Origin: Mucilaginibacter flavidus
GTDB taxonomy: Bacteria; Bacteroidota; Bacteroidia; Sphingobacteriales; Sphingobacteriaceae
Assembly (NCBI RefSeq): GCF_024055575.1
Contig: NZ_JAMXOE010000025.1
Location: 30,693 to 94,692, forward strand
DNA length: 64,000 bases
Reading direction: 5' to 3'
Shown one piece after another: positions 45,052 to 52,936 of the stretch. The translations under genes were made by a program, and so were the position numbers. Within the stretch, counting starts at the first letter, position 1, and every line of letters begins with the position of its first letter. The notes beneath the pieces are model-generated. The model was not told the DNA's origin and made no database searches. It saw only the letters and a program-made list of their open reading frames with translations.

Positions 45052-46248
45052 TTAACTCTGAACCTGTAGTATTGGTTCGTCGTTAAACTTCCTGGTGAGC
45101 ATCTCATAAATAATTTTTAACCAAATTAAAAACGATGGCAGTGCAATTAACGCATACGGCGTGACGTAAGCCAGCCGAAGCGGGCGCGGAAAAAGATCGG
45201 ACTGTGCATTTGTTAACACTAAAGCAAAGATTATCAAAAAACGCTCATAACCTGTTATCGGCCGGTCGAGGTTTACAAACCAAATTCCGACACCTATCAT
45301 GGCTATAATGTAAGTGGGTGGCTCTGAACCGCTGCTGAAAATTATTGTAAAAATTAATACCGACGCAGCGAGCAGCAATTGATATTGAACATTTCGCCAG
45401 TACTTTATTCTCACCATCGAAACGCCAAACACTGCCAGCGCCGGTATAAGCACCACCATATTTGGCAAATTTGGGTAGTGGAAAATTTTGCTGATCATCC
45501 CCATAACACAAACGTAGCCGCGTGATGATACCACATTAGCCGCATTTTTTGCAACAAGGTCGGGGTACCAGTCGTGATAAGTTTTTAGGATGAACGCTGG
45601 TGACGAGAATAACATGGGCAATGCAAACAAAACAACGGCCCAAAATACCATGCTTAAAATCAGCTTGATTTTGTTGTCGGAAAAGAAAAAGAAAGCAAGC
45701 CCGACAATGCCATAAAGCTTTATGGCGGTTCCAATTATTATCATTAAGGCTGCCCAAAAGTCCTGTTTGTTCTTAATAAATATAAAACTGAACAACACCA
45801 GCGCCGTTATCAACGGGTTTACCTGTGCGTTGCCCGCCGAACCCATTATGCTGAACAAACTTATCATTAGGATAGCCATTTTTTGGTTGTCGTTCAGGGG
45901 CAGTTTCATTACCGCCAGGTACAATATCCACGAGTTAAATATTACCCATAAAATAGCGCCAATGCTGTCTGGAAAAATGGTAAAAGGCGCAATAACCAGC
46001 GCGAACACCGGCCCATAGTGGTTAAGGTCGAAATAATATTCAGGTTGTGAGCCAAAAAGACTGTGTTGTTGTATTAAGTTTAAAAAGTTATGCTTGTAAA
46101 TAATGTAGTTATTAATATTGGCGTTGCCGATATGGACATCAATAATATGAGGCATAAGTACGCCTTTTAACACCGGCAGCAAGCTTAAAACAAACCATGC
46201 CCCAACAACGAAAGATTTATTTGTGAAAAGCTTTGTGATTTTCTGCAT
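45052..46248 (-). CDS. GT87/DUF2029-like polyprenol-dependent glycosyltransferase
   Basis: The 398-residue integral membrane protein has about 9-10 spans. The first periplasmic loop holds an Asp (HIIDVHIGNANINNYIIY) and a later motif YYFDLNHYGPVFALVIAPF, in the position and style of the GT-C fold DUF2029 (GT87) family, known for alpha-mannosyltransferases using lipid-linked mannose. Sugar donor and acceptor here are unknown. It stands alone. CAAAGATA at 46274-46281 is a perfect minus-strand -7 box 25 bases upstream of the ATG. It is convergent with the repeat lipoprotein gene. Confidence 0.8.
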   Translation of the reverse strand: MQKITKLFTNKSFVVGAWFVLSLLPVLKGVLMPHIIDVHIGNANINNYIIYKHNFLNLIQQHSLFGSQPEYYFDLNHYGPVFALVIAPFTIFPDSIGAILWVIFNSWILYLAVMKLPLNDNQKMAILMISLFSIMGSAGNAQVNPLITALVLFSFIFIKNKQDFWAALMIIIGTAIKLYGIVGLAFFFFSDNKIKLILSMVFWAVVLFALPMLFSSPAFILKTYHDWYPDLVAKNAANVVSSRGYVCVMGMISKIFHYPNLPNMVVLIPALAVFGVSMVRIKYWRNVQYQLLLAASVLIFTIIFSSGSEPPTYIIAMIGVGIWFVNLDRPITGYERFLIIFALVLTNAQSDLFPRPLRLAYVTPYALIALPSFLIWLKIIYEMLTRKFNDEPILQVQS

Positions 46249-46273
46249 CGGGTTGAATTTATCCAGTGTGTCG

Positions 46274-46281
46274 CAAAGATA
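46274..46281 (-). promoter_or_regulatory. -7 promoter box for the GT87-like gene
   Basis: Minus-strand TATCTTTG matches TAnnTTTG exactly, 25 bases before the ATG. No TTTG is seen at the -33 position, so support is partial. Confidence 0.4.
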
Positions 46282-46326
46282 ATAAACTGGAAGTATCCCG
46301 CTTAAAATTTTACCACGGGCAAAAAA

Positions 46327-46349
46327 CTAAAAAGGCCCCTTGCGGAGCC
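46327..46349 (-). terminator. Intrinsic terminator of the methionine operon
   Basis: On the minus strand GGCTCC, loop GCAA and GGGGCC (plus 46334-46349, one mismatch) are followed by a T-run (plus A at 46327-46333). It lies 31 bases after the hom stop codon. Confidence 0.75.
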
Positions 46350-46380
46350 GTTTTAAAAACTAAAAAACCTACAAAAAAAT

Positions 46381-47616
46381 CTACACTGCTTCGGCTATTT
46401 CTTTAACCTCTGCTGCCAAATTAACACCGGCCAGTTGGTCGGCAAAGGCTACAAACGCTTGATTGTCAGCTATTAGCTGTTGGTTAGCTACCAGGCTTTG
46501 AAGATTTATCTTCCCGATGACATATTTGTAGCTGCCCGATAAATACCGTTCGTGTATGTGGATAAAATCCAAAGCCTCAACCAGGCTTTCATCCTGATAC
46601 CGAAAATAAATGTTCAACTCTATATTGTTAGTGAAGTTGAGCCCCTTGCGTTCTTTGGCTTTCTTATACTCGTACTGGTAACCATAACGCAACGCAGCGA
46701 TATCAGATAGTACCGCAGAACCTGTAGGGTGGCCGCCCGCACCTTTACCGAAAAAGAACTGTTGATCGGCAAAAGCAGCCTGTACAATTACACCATTATA
46801 TTCGTACTCAACATTGTATAAAAACTCTTTTTCGTTAACAAACTTGGGCAGTACAAAAAGCGCGACATGTTTATCATCAAGTTCTTTGGCAACGGGCACC
46901 AATTTTATCTTCAAATTCTTTTCGCGCGCGTACTGTAAATCGTTCGCCGAAAGGTTTTGGATGCCCAGGTTAAACACGTCATCTGGCTTTACCACAACGC
47001 CATAGGCATGAGCAGCAGCTATAACCAGTTTGTATTTGGCATCAAAGCCGCCAACGTCACTGGTAGGGTCAGTTTCGGCAAAGCCGAGGTCTTGTGCCTG
47101 TTTCAGTGCCGAATCGTAATCCAGGCCCTCGTTAAATCCTTTTGAAAGAATGTAATTTGATGAGCCGTTAAAAATTCCGCTCACCGAGTGAAGTAACTCA
47201 TTGTCATAATACTCTTCGAGGTTGCGGATAATAGGAATACTGCCGCAAACCGATCCTTCATATAATAATGATGTTCCGTATTTGTGCTGAAGTTCGATCA
47301 ATTCGTCTAGGTGCAGCGCAATCATTTTTTTACTGGCCGATACCACGTTTTTTCCGGTGCTTAACGCGCGCGAAACAATTTCAAATGCAGCTTCTGTATC
47401 ATTTATCAGCTCAACAATGGTGTTTATCTCCGGATTATTAAGCAGATCATCCCTTTCCGTTGTAAACAAATGCGATGGGAGCGAACGCTGTTTATGCGCA
47501 TCCTTTATAGCGATCTTTACAATCTCGAGGTTTAAATGCTTGGTTTTGATAATATCATACAATCCCTGGCCAACTACGCCAAATCCAAATAGTCCGATGT
47601 TTAATTTTTTACTCAT
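46381..47616 (-). CDS. hom: Homoserine dehydrogenase
   Basis: The 411-residue single-function enzyme has the NAD(P) motif IGLFGFGVVGQGL at the N-terminus, the conserved block SGIFNGSSNYILSKG, and LGFAETDPTSDVGGFDAKYKLVIAAAHAYG with the catalytic lysine region. It reduces aspartate semialdehyde to homoserine. There is no fused aspartokinase; the C-terminal 70 residues replace a classical ACT domain. Its ATG shares one base with the metX stop codon, so translation is coupled, and it is the last gene of the riboswitch-controlled unit. Confidence 0.96.
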   Translation of the reverse strand: MSKKLNIGLFGFGVVGQGLYDIIKTKHLNLEIVKIAIKDAHKQRSLPSHLFTTERDDLLNNPEINTIVELINDTEAAFEIVSRALSTGKNVVSASKKMIALHLDELIELQHKYGTSLLYEGSVCGSIPIIRNLEEYYDNELLHSVSGIFNGSSNYILSKGFNEGLDYDSALKQAQDLGFAETDPTSDVGGFDAKYKLVIAAAHAYGVVVKPDDVFNLGIQNLSANDLQYAREKNLKIKLVPVAKELDDKHVALFVLPKFVNEKEFLYNVEYEYNGVIVQAAFADQQFFFGKGAGGHPTGSAVLSDIAALRYGYQYEYKKAKERKGLNFTNNIELNIYFRYQDESLVEALDFIHIHERYLSGSYKYVIGKINLQSLVANQQLIADNQAFVAFADQLAGVNLAAEVKEIAEAV

Positions 47617-48671
47617 TACGCTGTGCGTTGTAATTCAATAATCTTTCCTTTAACGTCTGTCTTAAAAAACGACGTCATTATTTTTGTTAAAGGTTCTGTT
47701 TCTATTAAAAAGCCATCGTGCCCGTAAAATGATTCCAGCTCGGCGAAAACGGCCTTTGGTATATGCTGAAAAAGGTATTGCTGTTCTTCAATCGGGAATA
47801 ACACGTCTGACTTTATACCGATAACCAGCGTTCTCGCTTTTACCAGGCTTAGGGCCTTTTCAACCCCATGCCTTCCACGGCCCACGTTATGCGAATCCAT
47901 GCTTTTCGACAAATACCAATAGCTATAGGCATTGTAGCGGTTCACCAGTTTTTGCCCCTGGTAGTTTTGGTATGATGCCGCTTTGAAACTGTCGGTTACA
48001 TTGTCTTCATCTTCCTGTTGTGTAACCGAATAGGTTTTATAATTACGATAGGAGAGCAGGGCAATGCTCCGTGCCGCTTTTAATCCTTTTTGCCCGCCAT
48101 CGGGTGAGTTGGAATAGAAAGTGCGGTCGGCACTGATAGCCAGGCGCTGCGACTCGTTAAAGGCAATACCCCATGGCGAGTGTTTAGCGTTTGATGCAAT
48201 CAAGATAAGATTTTTAATCCTCTCCGGTTGGGTTATCGCCCATTCAACTGCTTGTTGGCCGCCCAACGAACCACCCAGCAAAATTTCAATATTATTAATA
48301 CCAAGGTTGTCGGCCAATAAGGTGTGCGCTTTAACCATGTCCCGAACCGTAAACTCCGGAAATGACAGATAATAGGGCTGACCGGTTACCGGGTTTGTGC
48401 TCAGCGGGCAAGTGGTGCCATAATGCGATCCCAGAATGTTGGCGCAAACTATAAAATAATCCTCCGGGTTAAAATAGTCACTGTCGCCAAACAAACCTTT
48501 CCACCAATCAAAAACGTCGGAATTTGCAGTGAGGGCATGGCATACCCACACCACATTATCCGCGTTTTTATTAAGATTACCATAAGTATTGTAGCCTATC
48601 TGCAGCTCTTTCAGCTGCTTTCCCGACTCCAGTTCAAATGGCTTGTTGTATTTAAATATCTCTGTACTCAT
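47616..48671 (-). CDS. metX: Homoserine O-acetyltransferase
   Basis: The 351-residue alpha/beta hydrolase has the nucleophile elbow GGSLGGQQAVEW (Ser135), NILGSHYGTTCPLSTNP and the later KSDVLFP (Asp) and YGHDGFLIE (His) of the triad. It transfers acetyl from acetyl-CoA to homoserine. Family members can use succinyl-CoA; sequence alone does not settle this, but coupling to a MetY-type sulfhydrylase fits acetyl. It lies 82 bases after metY, with a 20-bp stem repeat in the gap, and overlaps hom by 1 nt. Confidence 0.95.
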   Translation of the reverse strand: MSTEIFKYNKPFELESGKQLKELQIGYNTYGNLNKNADNVVWVCHALTANSDVFDWWKGLFGDSDYFNPEDYFIVCANILGSHYGTTCPLSTNPVTGQPYYLSFPEFTVRDMVKAHTLLADNLGINNIEILLGGSLGGQQAVEWAITQPERIKNLILIASNAKHSPWGIAFNESQRLAISADRTFYSNSPDGGQKGLKAARSIALLSYRNYKTYSVTQQEDEDNVTDSFKAASYQNYQGQKLVNRYNAYSYWYLSKSMDSHNVGRGRHGVEKALSLVKARTLVIGIKSDVLFPIEEQQYLFQHIPKAVFAELESFYGHDGFLIETEPLTKIMTSFFKTDVKGKIIELQRTA

Positions 48672-48684
48672 TGTTCGTAGTCCT

Positions 48685-48749
48685 TAGTCTTGAGTCGAAA
48701 GTCTCAAGTCGTTTTTTACTTACGACTATAGACTTTCGACTCAAGACTA
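48685..48749. repeat. AGTC heptad repeat with a 20-bp inverted partner between metY and metX
   Basis: The left side reads AGTCCTT-AGTCTTG-AGTCGAA-AGTCTCA-AGTCGTT, five 7-nt words. The arms 48685-48704 and 48730-48749 pair perfectly, and an inner stem AGTCGT/ACGACT (48707-48712, 48722-48727) continues it to a small T-rich loop. It occupies nearly the whole gap between two co-oriented operon genes. Confidence 0.9.
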
Positions 48750-48753
48750 TTAA

Positions 48754-50061
48754 TTATACGCTGATTTTGGCAAATGCCTGCTCAAAATCAGCTTTGATGT
48801 CGTCTATGTGTTCAATGCCAACGGCTATCCTTAACGAATTTGGCAATACGCCGGCCGATAATTGTTCTTCGTCTGAAAGCTGCTGGTGTGTTGTTGCCGA
48901 CGGCTGTATGATTAATGTTTTGGCATCGCCAAGGTTGGCCAGATGGCTAACCAATTGTAAACTATCAATAAGTTTGCTCGCATTTTCTTTACTGCCTTTA
49001 ATTTCGACAGATAGAACCGCTCCAAAACCATGCTTTAGATATTTTTTTGCAAGGCTATGGTGGGGTGACGACGGCAATCCCGGGTAATTTACTTTATCAA
49101 CCAACGGATGCTGTTCCAGCCATTTGGCCAGTTCAAGCGCATTGTCAACGTGGCGTTGAACCCGTAGCGATAGCGTTTCAAGCCCTTGTATATTCAGCCA
49201 TGAATTGAATGGGGACTGTGATGGGCCAAAGTCCCGTAACCCCTCAACGCGCGCGCGGATTATAAACTGGATGTTACCAAATGGACCGCCAATGCCAAAT
49301 ACGTTGGCAAATACCAGGCCATGGTAACCTTCGGATGGTTCAGTAAACTGCGGGAATTTGCCGTTGCCCCAGTTGTAAGTACCGCCGTCGACAATCACAC
49401 CGCCAATGCTGGTACCATGACCACCGATCCATTTGGTTGTCGACTCAACCACAATATGTGCGCCATGTTCCAATGGCCTGAACAGGTAACCGCCTGCGCC
49501 GAATGTATTGTCAACTATCAGTGGTAAATCGTGCTTATTAGCTAATGCCGAAACTTTATCAAAATCAGCAATGTTAAAGCCGGGGTTGCCTATGGTTTCC
49601 AGGTAAATAGCTTTGGTTTTATCGTCAATTAGCAGTTCCAGGTTTTCGGCTGTGTCGTCTTTGGCAAAACGTACATCAATTCCCAGGCGCTTAAAGGCTA
49701 CTTTAAACTGGTTATACGTACCACCATATAAAAATGGTGACGTTACAAAATTATCGCCGGCTTGCAGTATATTATTTAAAGCAATAAACTGTGCAGACTG
49801 ACCCGATGCGGTTGCCAAAGCAGCTACGCCGCCTTCGAGGGCCGCGATACGCTTTTCAAAAACATCGGTGGTCGGGTTCATTATACGTGTGTAAATGTTG
49901 CCAAACTCCTTCAAGGCAAACAGGTTTGCACCGTGTTCGGCATTCTTAAATACGTATGATGTAGTTTGATAGATAGGCACAGCGCGTGAGCCTGTAGTTG
50001 GGTCGACCTCCTGACCCGCATGCAATTGTAATGTTTCGAATTTTAGATTGGCAGATGACAT
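48754..50061 (-). CDS. metY: O-acetylhomoserine sulfhydrylase
   Basis: The 435-residue protein is a PLP enzyme of the Cys/Met metabolism family. Lys210 in ESTTKWIGGHGTSIGG forms the Schiff base; LHAGQEVDPTTGSRAVPIYQTTSYVF, ASGQSAQF and NPGFNIADF are typical. The long form with these blocks fits MetY (O-acetylhomoserine plus sulfide to homocysteine). It is the first enzyme gene of metY-metX-hom. Its 5' leader of about 390 nt contains a promoter, a SAM-I riboswitch and a short ORF with cysteine codons near its end. Confidence 0.96.
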   Translation of the reverse strand: MSSANLKFETLQLHAGQEVDPTTGSRAVPIYQTTSYVFKNAEHGANLFALKEFGNIYTRIMNPTTDVFEKRIAALEGGVAALATASGQSAQFIALNNILQAGDNFVTSPFLYGGTYNQFKVAFKRLGIDVRFAKDDTAENLELLIDDKTKAIYLETIGNPGFNIADFDKVSALANKHDLPLIVDNTFGAGGYLFRPLEHGAHIVVESTTKWIGGHGTSIGGVIVDGGTYNWGNGKFPQFTEPSEGYHGLVFANVFGIGGPFGNIQFIIRARVEGLRDFGPSQSPFNSWLNIQGLETLSLRVQRHVDNALELAKWLEQHPLVDKVNYPGLPSSPHHSLAKKYLKHGFGAVLSVEIKGSKENASKLIDSLQLVSHLANLGDAKTLIIQPSATTHQQLSDEEQLSAGVLPNSLRIAVGIEHIDDIKADFEQAFAKISV

Positions 50062-50175
50062 GTTTTCTAAGATTTAATTTTTATGAAATTTGTTGATTTA
50101 GCTACAATGGCGAAATATATCACCAGTTGTGAGACACGTACGTTTCCGGGAAAAGAAAGTAAAACGTGTTAAGGT

Positions 50176-50292
50176 TTAACGACTGCAACAAATACACATA
50201 TAGCCTTTTGATGGACTATAAACATATACTAATGCAGCGCTCTTTGGGGCCTTAAAAAATGTTGGGAAAATTGCGTCAATCAAACTTTTCAT
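50176..50292 (-). CDS. 38-codon ORF with a Cys-Ile-Cys-Cys end in the metY leader
   Basis: The ATG at 50292 lies 27 nt after the SAM-I aptamer, and the frame ends 114 nt before metY. The peptide starts MKSLIDAIFPTFFKAP (amphipathic, hydrophobic) and ends YMCICCSR-stop, so three of its last six codons are for cysteine and a methionine precedes them. Placement between riboswitch and a sulfur-amino-acid gene suggests a leader peptide whose translation reports cysteine or methionine supply. It may instead be a small functional protein. The frame is open upstream into the aptamer, but only this ATG gives a sensible start. Not recognised from any family I know. Confidence 0.55.
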   Translation of the reverse strand: MKSLIDAIFPTFFKAPKSAALVYVYSPSKGYMCICCSR

Positions 50293-50318
50293 GGTTATTA
50301 ATTTATATTCCCCGGGGT

Positions 50319-50408
50319 ATTTACCGGGCCAGGAATTGGCACCTTCTCCACTATCTGAGGGTTGCCAGCGGGTCACTGAGCCTGATCTCTCGCCGCTTCT
50401 TTATAAAT
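50319..50408 (-). promoter_or_regulatory. SAM-I (S-box) riboswitch upstream of metY
   Basis: Read on the minus strand, the block has P1 arms ATTTA (50408-50404) and TAAAT (50323-50319), then AAGCGGCGAGAGATCAGGCT, AGTGACCCGCTGGCAACC and GGTGCCAATTCC, in the order and spacing of the SAM-I aptamer core. The 3' P1 arm lies inside the loop of a possible alternative stem (plus 50324-50328 with 50311-50315, CCCGG/CCGGG). That stem has no U-tract after it, so control of translation of the short ORF, or of a later step, seems more likely than classical termination. Confidence 0.93.
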
Positions 50409-50459
50409 CAAAACCTTTTGCGGAGGTAATGATCTTGGTATCGCTACCAAATATTGTTG

Positions 50460-50492
50460 CAAATATAAGGTGATATTTGCGAGGATTCCAAA
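50460..50492 (-). promoter_or_regulatory. Bacteroidota-type promoter of the methionine operon
   Basis: On the minus strand TTTG (50492-50489), 21 bases, and TATATTTG (50467-50460) match the -33 TTTG and -7 TAnnTTTG elements with normal spacing. Transcription would begin near 50454, about 45 bases before the riboswitch. Confidence 0.75.
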
Positions 50493-50501
50493 TTTAATTT
50501 T

Positions 50502-50625
50502 CTTTTACCGGGAAAGGTGAAAGGCAAAAGGTAAAAGCGGGAAGGTTTTGTGCGCTAGTTGCAGCAATTTTTTTGAGGTTTAAAAACTCAATCAACCGCT
50601 CAACCTAATCAACCACTCACCTAAT
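50502..50625. repeat. AAAGGNN heptads and AATCAACC repeats
   Basis: CTTTTACC (50502-50509) pairs with GGTAAAAG (50530-50537); between them run GAAAGGT-GAAAGGC-AAAAGGT-AAAAGCG words at 7-nt period. At 50587-50625 a 17-nt unit AATCAACCGCTCAACCT repeats once with small changes and reaches the stop codon of the next gene. Confidence 0.7.
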
Positions 50626-51094
50626 TATAGGCCGTTATTTGCTTATCACCCACCACCTGTATATCGTATTCTTTTTTCAGCGGGTCGTATGGTACTGATT
50701 CGTTTATACTGATATAAATGTTTCCCAGTTCTTTGACCGAATAGGTTTGGATATCGGCAACCATGCCGTCTTTTATCAGGTACTGCGAAATAGATTCGCG
50801 GATGAGGTTGTATTGGTTAAGCTCGTTTGTTTCAATTTCAATAAAAAGCCGCCGTCCGTCGACTCTAAGTGAGATGATGTTGTGGGTGCCGCCATTAAGT
50901 GTTAATGCATATTTCCTGTTTTTCGTATTATTATCTTTTTTAGTGATCACGTAGCCTTTGGCAGTCAGAAAAGTATCGGCCTGGTGTATGTTGTTGTTTA
51001 ATAGATATTTAATATCCTCGTATGAAATTAAACTTTTTTGACTGAGGCCGCGTGAGGCTATTATCATCAAAATAAAAAGAAAGAAATACTTCAT
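50621..51094 (-). CDS. Unknown exported 157-residue protein
   Basis: It has a signal peptide (about 1-18, MKYFFLFILMIIASRGLSQ) and a mixed alpha/beta body. It begins ISYEDIKYLLNNNIHQADTFLTAKGY, followed by strands such as KYALTLNG and NIISLRVDGRRLFIEIET. No known motif was recognised. It would be periplasmic. It stands alone, downstream of nothing on its own strand, and is divergent from the OsmC-like gene. A repeat block touches its 3' end. Confidence 0.72.
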   Translation of the reverse strand: MKYFFLFILMIIASRGLSQKSLISYEDIKYLLNNNIHQADTFLTAKGYVITKKDNNTKNRKYALTLNGGTHNIISLRVDGRRLFIEIETNELNQYNLIRESISQYLIKDGMVADIQTYSVKELGNIYISINESVPYDPLKKEYDIQVVGDKQITAYN

Positions 51095-51176
51095 ACGATG
51101 TTATTAATATTACATCCAAGTTAAACTAATAATATGGTAAAGTATTACCTTAGCTTCATTGTTACAAAAATAGAAT

Positions 51177-51602
51177 ATGCCTAAAATAGAACTTGCTCGC
51201 GTAAAAGGCGACTTCGGCTTTGAAGCAAAAGACGAACAGGGACATGTAGTTAGAATGGATAGCAGCCCGGAAAGCGGTGGCTGGGATTTCGGGGTACGCC
51301 CGATGCAAATGCTGCTGATGGGGCTTGCAGGATGCTCGGCCATAGATGTAATTACCATCTTAAAAAAACAGCGCCAGGACGTTAAGGATTATAAAATGGT
51401 AGTTAACGGCGACCGCGAAGCGGGCGTTGAGCCATCACTATGGAGAGAAGTATCGATTGAATTTCACCTGTATGGCAAGGTTGACGAAGATAAAGCGGTG
51501 AAAGCTGCAGAATTATCAATTAACAAGTATTGCTCTGTTGCGGCTACTTTGGTAAAGGCCGGCGCTCAAATTAAATGGAAAGTTTTCGTGCATTCGGCTT
51601 GA
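51177..51602 (+). CDS. OsmC family peroxidase-like protein
   Basis: The 141-residue protein has both redox cysteines of the OsmC/Ohr family: Cys53 in LMGLAGCSAIDV and Cys119 in SINKYCSVAATL. The order and spacing fit the OsmC/YhfA side of the family rather than Ohr. Members reduce organic hydroperoxides, or act as unknown-function paralogues. It is cytosolic. The frameshifted DinB-like gene follows 33 nt downstream on the same strand, so the two may have been co-transcribed. Confidence 0.92.
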   Translation: MPKIELARVKGDFGFEAKDEQGHVVRMDSSPESGGWDFGVRPMQMLLMGLAGCSAIDVITILKKQRQDVKDYKMVVNGDREAGVEPSLWREVSIEFHLYGKVDEDKAVKAAELSINKYCSVAATLVKAGAQIKWKVFVHSA

Positions 51603-51635
51603 GGGGAGAATTAAGAGCCAGGATAAACTGCTTTT

Positions 51636-52471
51636 ATGGATAAGCCAATACCCATTCTAACGCTTCATCTTTTTCCTGTTTTAGATAAGCTACTGATTGA
51701 GTTGTTGCGTTCGCTCGAACCTGCAGATTGGGTTCGGCCAACCATTTGCCCGTTATGGAATGTTAAGGATATTGCCGCCCATTTGCTTGATGCCAATATG
51801 CGTACCATTTCGGGCTCGCACAGCCATTTCGGCGAAGCATCCGAAAATATTAACTCATACAACGTCTTGTTGATTACCTTAACGAACTCAATGCTGTTTG
51901 GGTAAAAGCTATGGACAGGGTAAGTCCCCAGCTGCTTGTTGCTATGCTTGAAACAACCGGCCCTCAATATTGTGATATCATGGCGTTGCGCAAACCCTTC
52001 GAAACAGCGAAGTATGCAGTTTCATGGGCGGGCGAAGAACAATCGGAAAATTGGTTTGACGTCGCCCGGGAATACACCGAGAAGTGGCATCACCAACAGC
52101 AAATACGCGATGCCGTTGGCAAACCCGGAATCATGCATCGTGAATTATTTTACCCCTGCATGGACACCTTTATGCGGGCATTGCCACATACTTACCGAAA
52201 TGTTAACGCTGAAGATGGCAGGCTAATACAATTCAGCATCAGCACAAGTGACGGCGGGGATTGGTATCTTCAAAAAAATGGAACAGGATGGGCTCTGGTT
52301 GATAACCAGGCTGGCAAAAAGCCGGACGCCTTGGTTGAGATAAAGCCTGATACAGCCTGGAAATTATTTACCAAAGGCATGAAAGCGGCAAACGCCATTG
52401 AGAGATCTGAGTTGCGGGGAGATACTAATTTAACGCATGCATTGTTTGGTATGTTGTCGGTAATGGCGTGA
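51636..52471 (+). pseudogene. DinB/maleylpyruvate isomerase-like gene, frameshifted
   Basis: Two adjacent frames read as one protein of about 277 residues. The first (51636-51905) begins with the family N-terminus, LLRSLEPADWVRPTICPLWNVKDIAAHLLDANM, and then runs into LLITLTNSMLFG and a stop. Changing frame at about 51860 (TCATACAACGT read as if one C were missing) restores QRLVDYLNELNAVWVKAMDRVSPQLL and leads without a stop to 52471. The second part contains WHHQQQIRDAVGKPG (a metal-histidine region) and a SCP2-like tail. A one-base deletion, real or a sequencing error, therefore splits the gene. Confidence 0.85.
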
Positions 52472-52936
52472 AATTTAACCAGAGGCGGGGGATATAGCAG
52501 GTATCCAGCAGGTATAAGAGGTATTATTGAAAGCCTTCCACAGCTCGTCCCCATGATTATTGACGATAAATCCGTTGTACAGCAATTTAAAATTTCGTTC
52601 GAGTTAACCAGGGCGGCTATTCCGGCTCGTTTGAATTTTTGCCTATCAGGTATAAATAACAGGAAATTGTACTATTTTAAGGTCATGTTTTTATAGCGCC
52701 AAATTTATCCCGCAGGTGTAATCCATCATTCTTTTTGGCATTTTTCTTAGCCTTGACGGGACATTTTATTACCATTGCTACTCAACCTTTTACATCCTTG
52801 ATACAACTTTGACTATTGTTGTTACCTGACCCGATATGTCAATATGTTGATAACCTTATTCTATCCATGGCACTGATGTTGCCAATCATGTGTATGCTTA
52901 AACAATAATAAAAGCATACAATTAAATCACACAAAA
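52472..52936. other. 465-base spacer before the OmpA-like gene
   Basis: I find no supported gene. A 47-codon frame from ATG 52554 is open to 52697, but its composition looks random and it has no recognisable feature. The last 150 bases are AT-rich and should hold the ompA-like promoter; no perfect -7 box is visible. Confidence 0.5.

Noticed and set aside
52554..52697. 47-codon plus-strand frame in the spacer before the OmpA-like gene
   Set aside because: No ribosome-binding or promoter signal, no signal peptide and no similarity I can recognise; length is compatible with chance.
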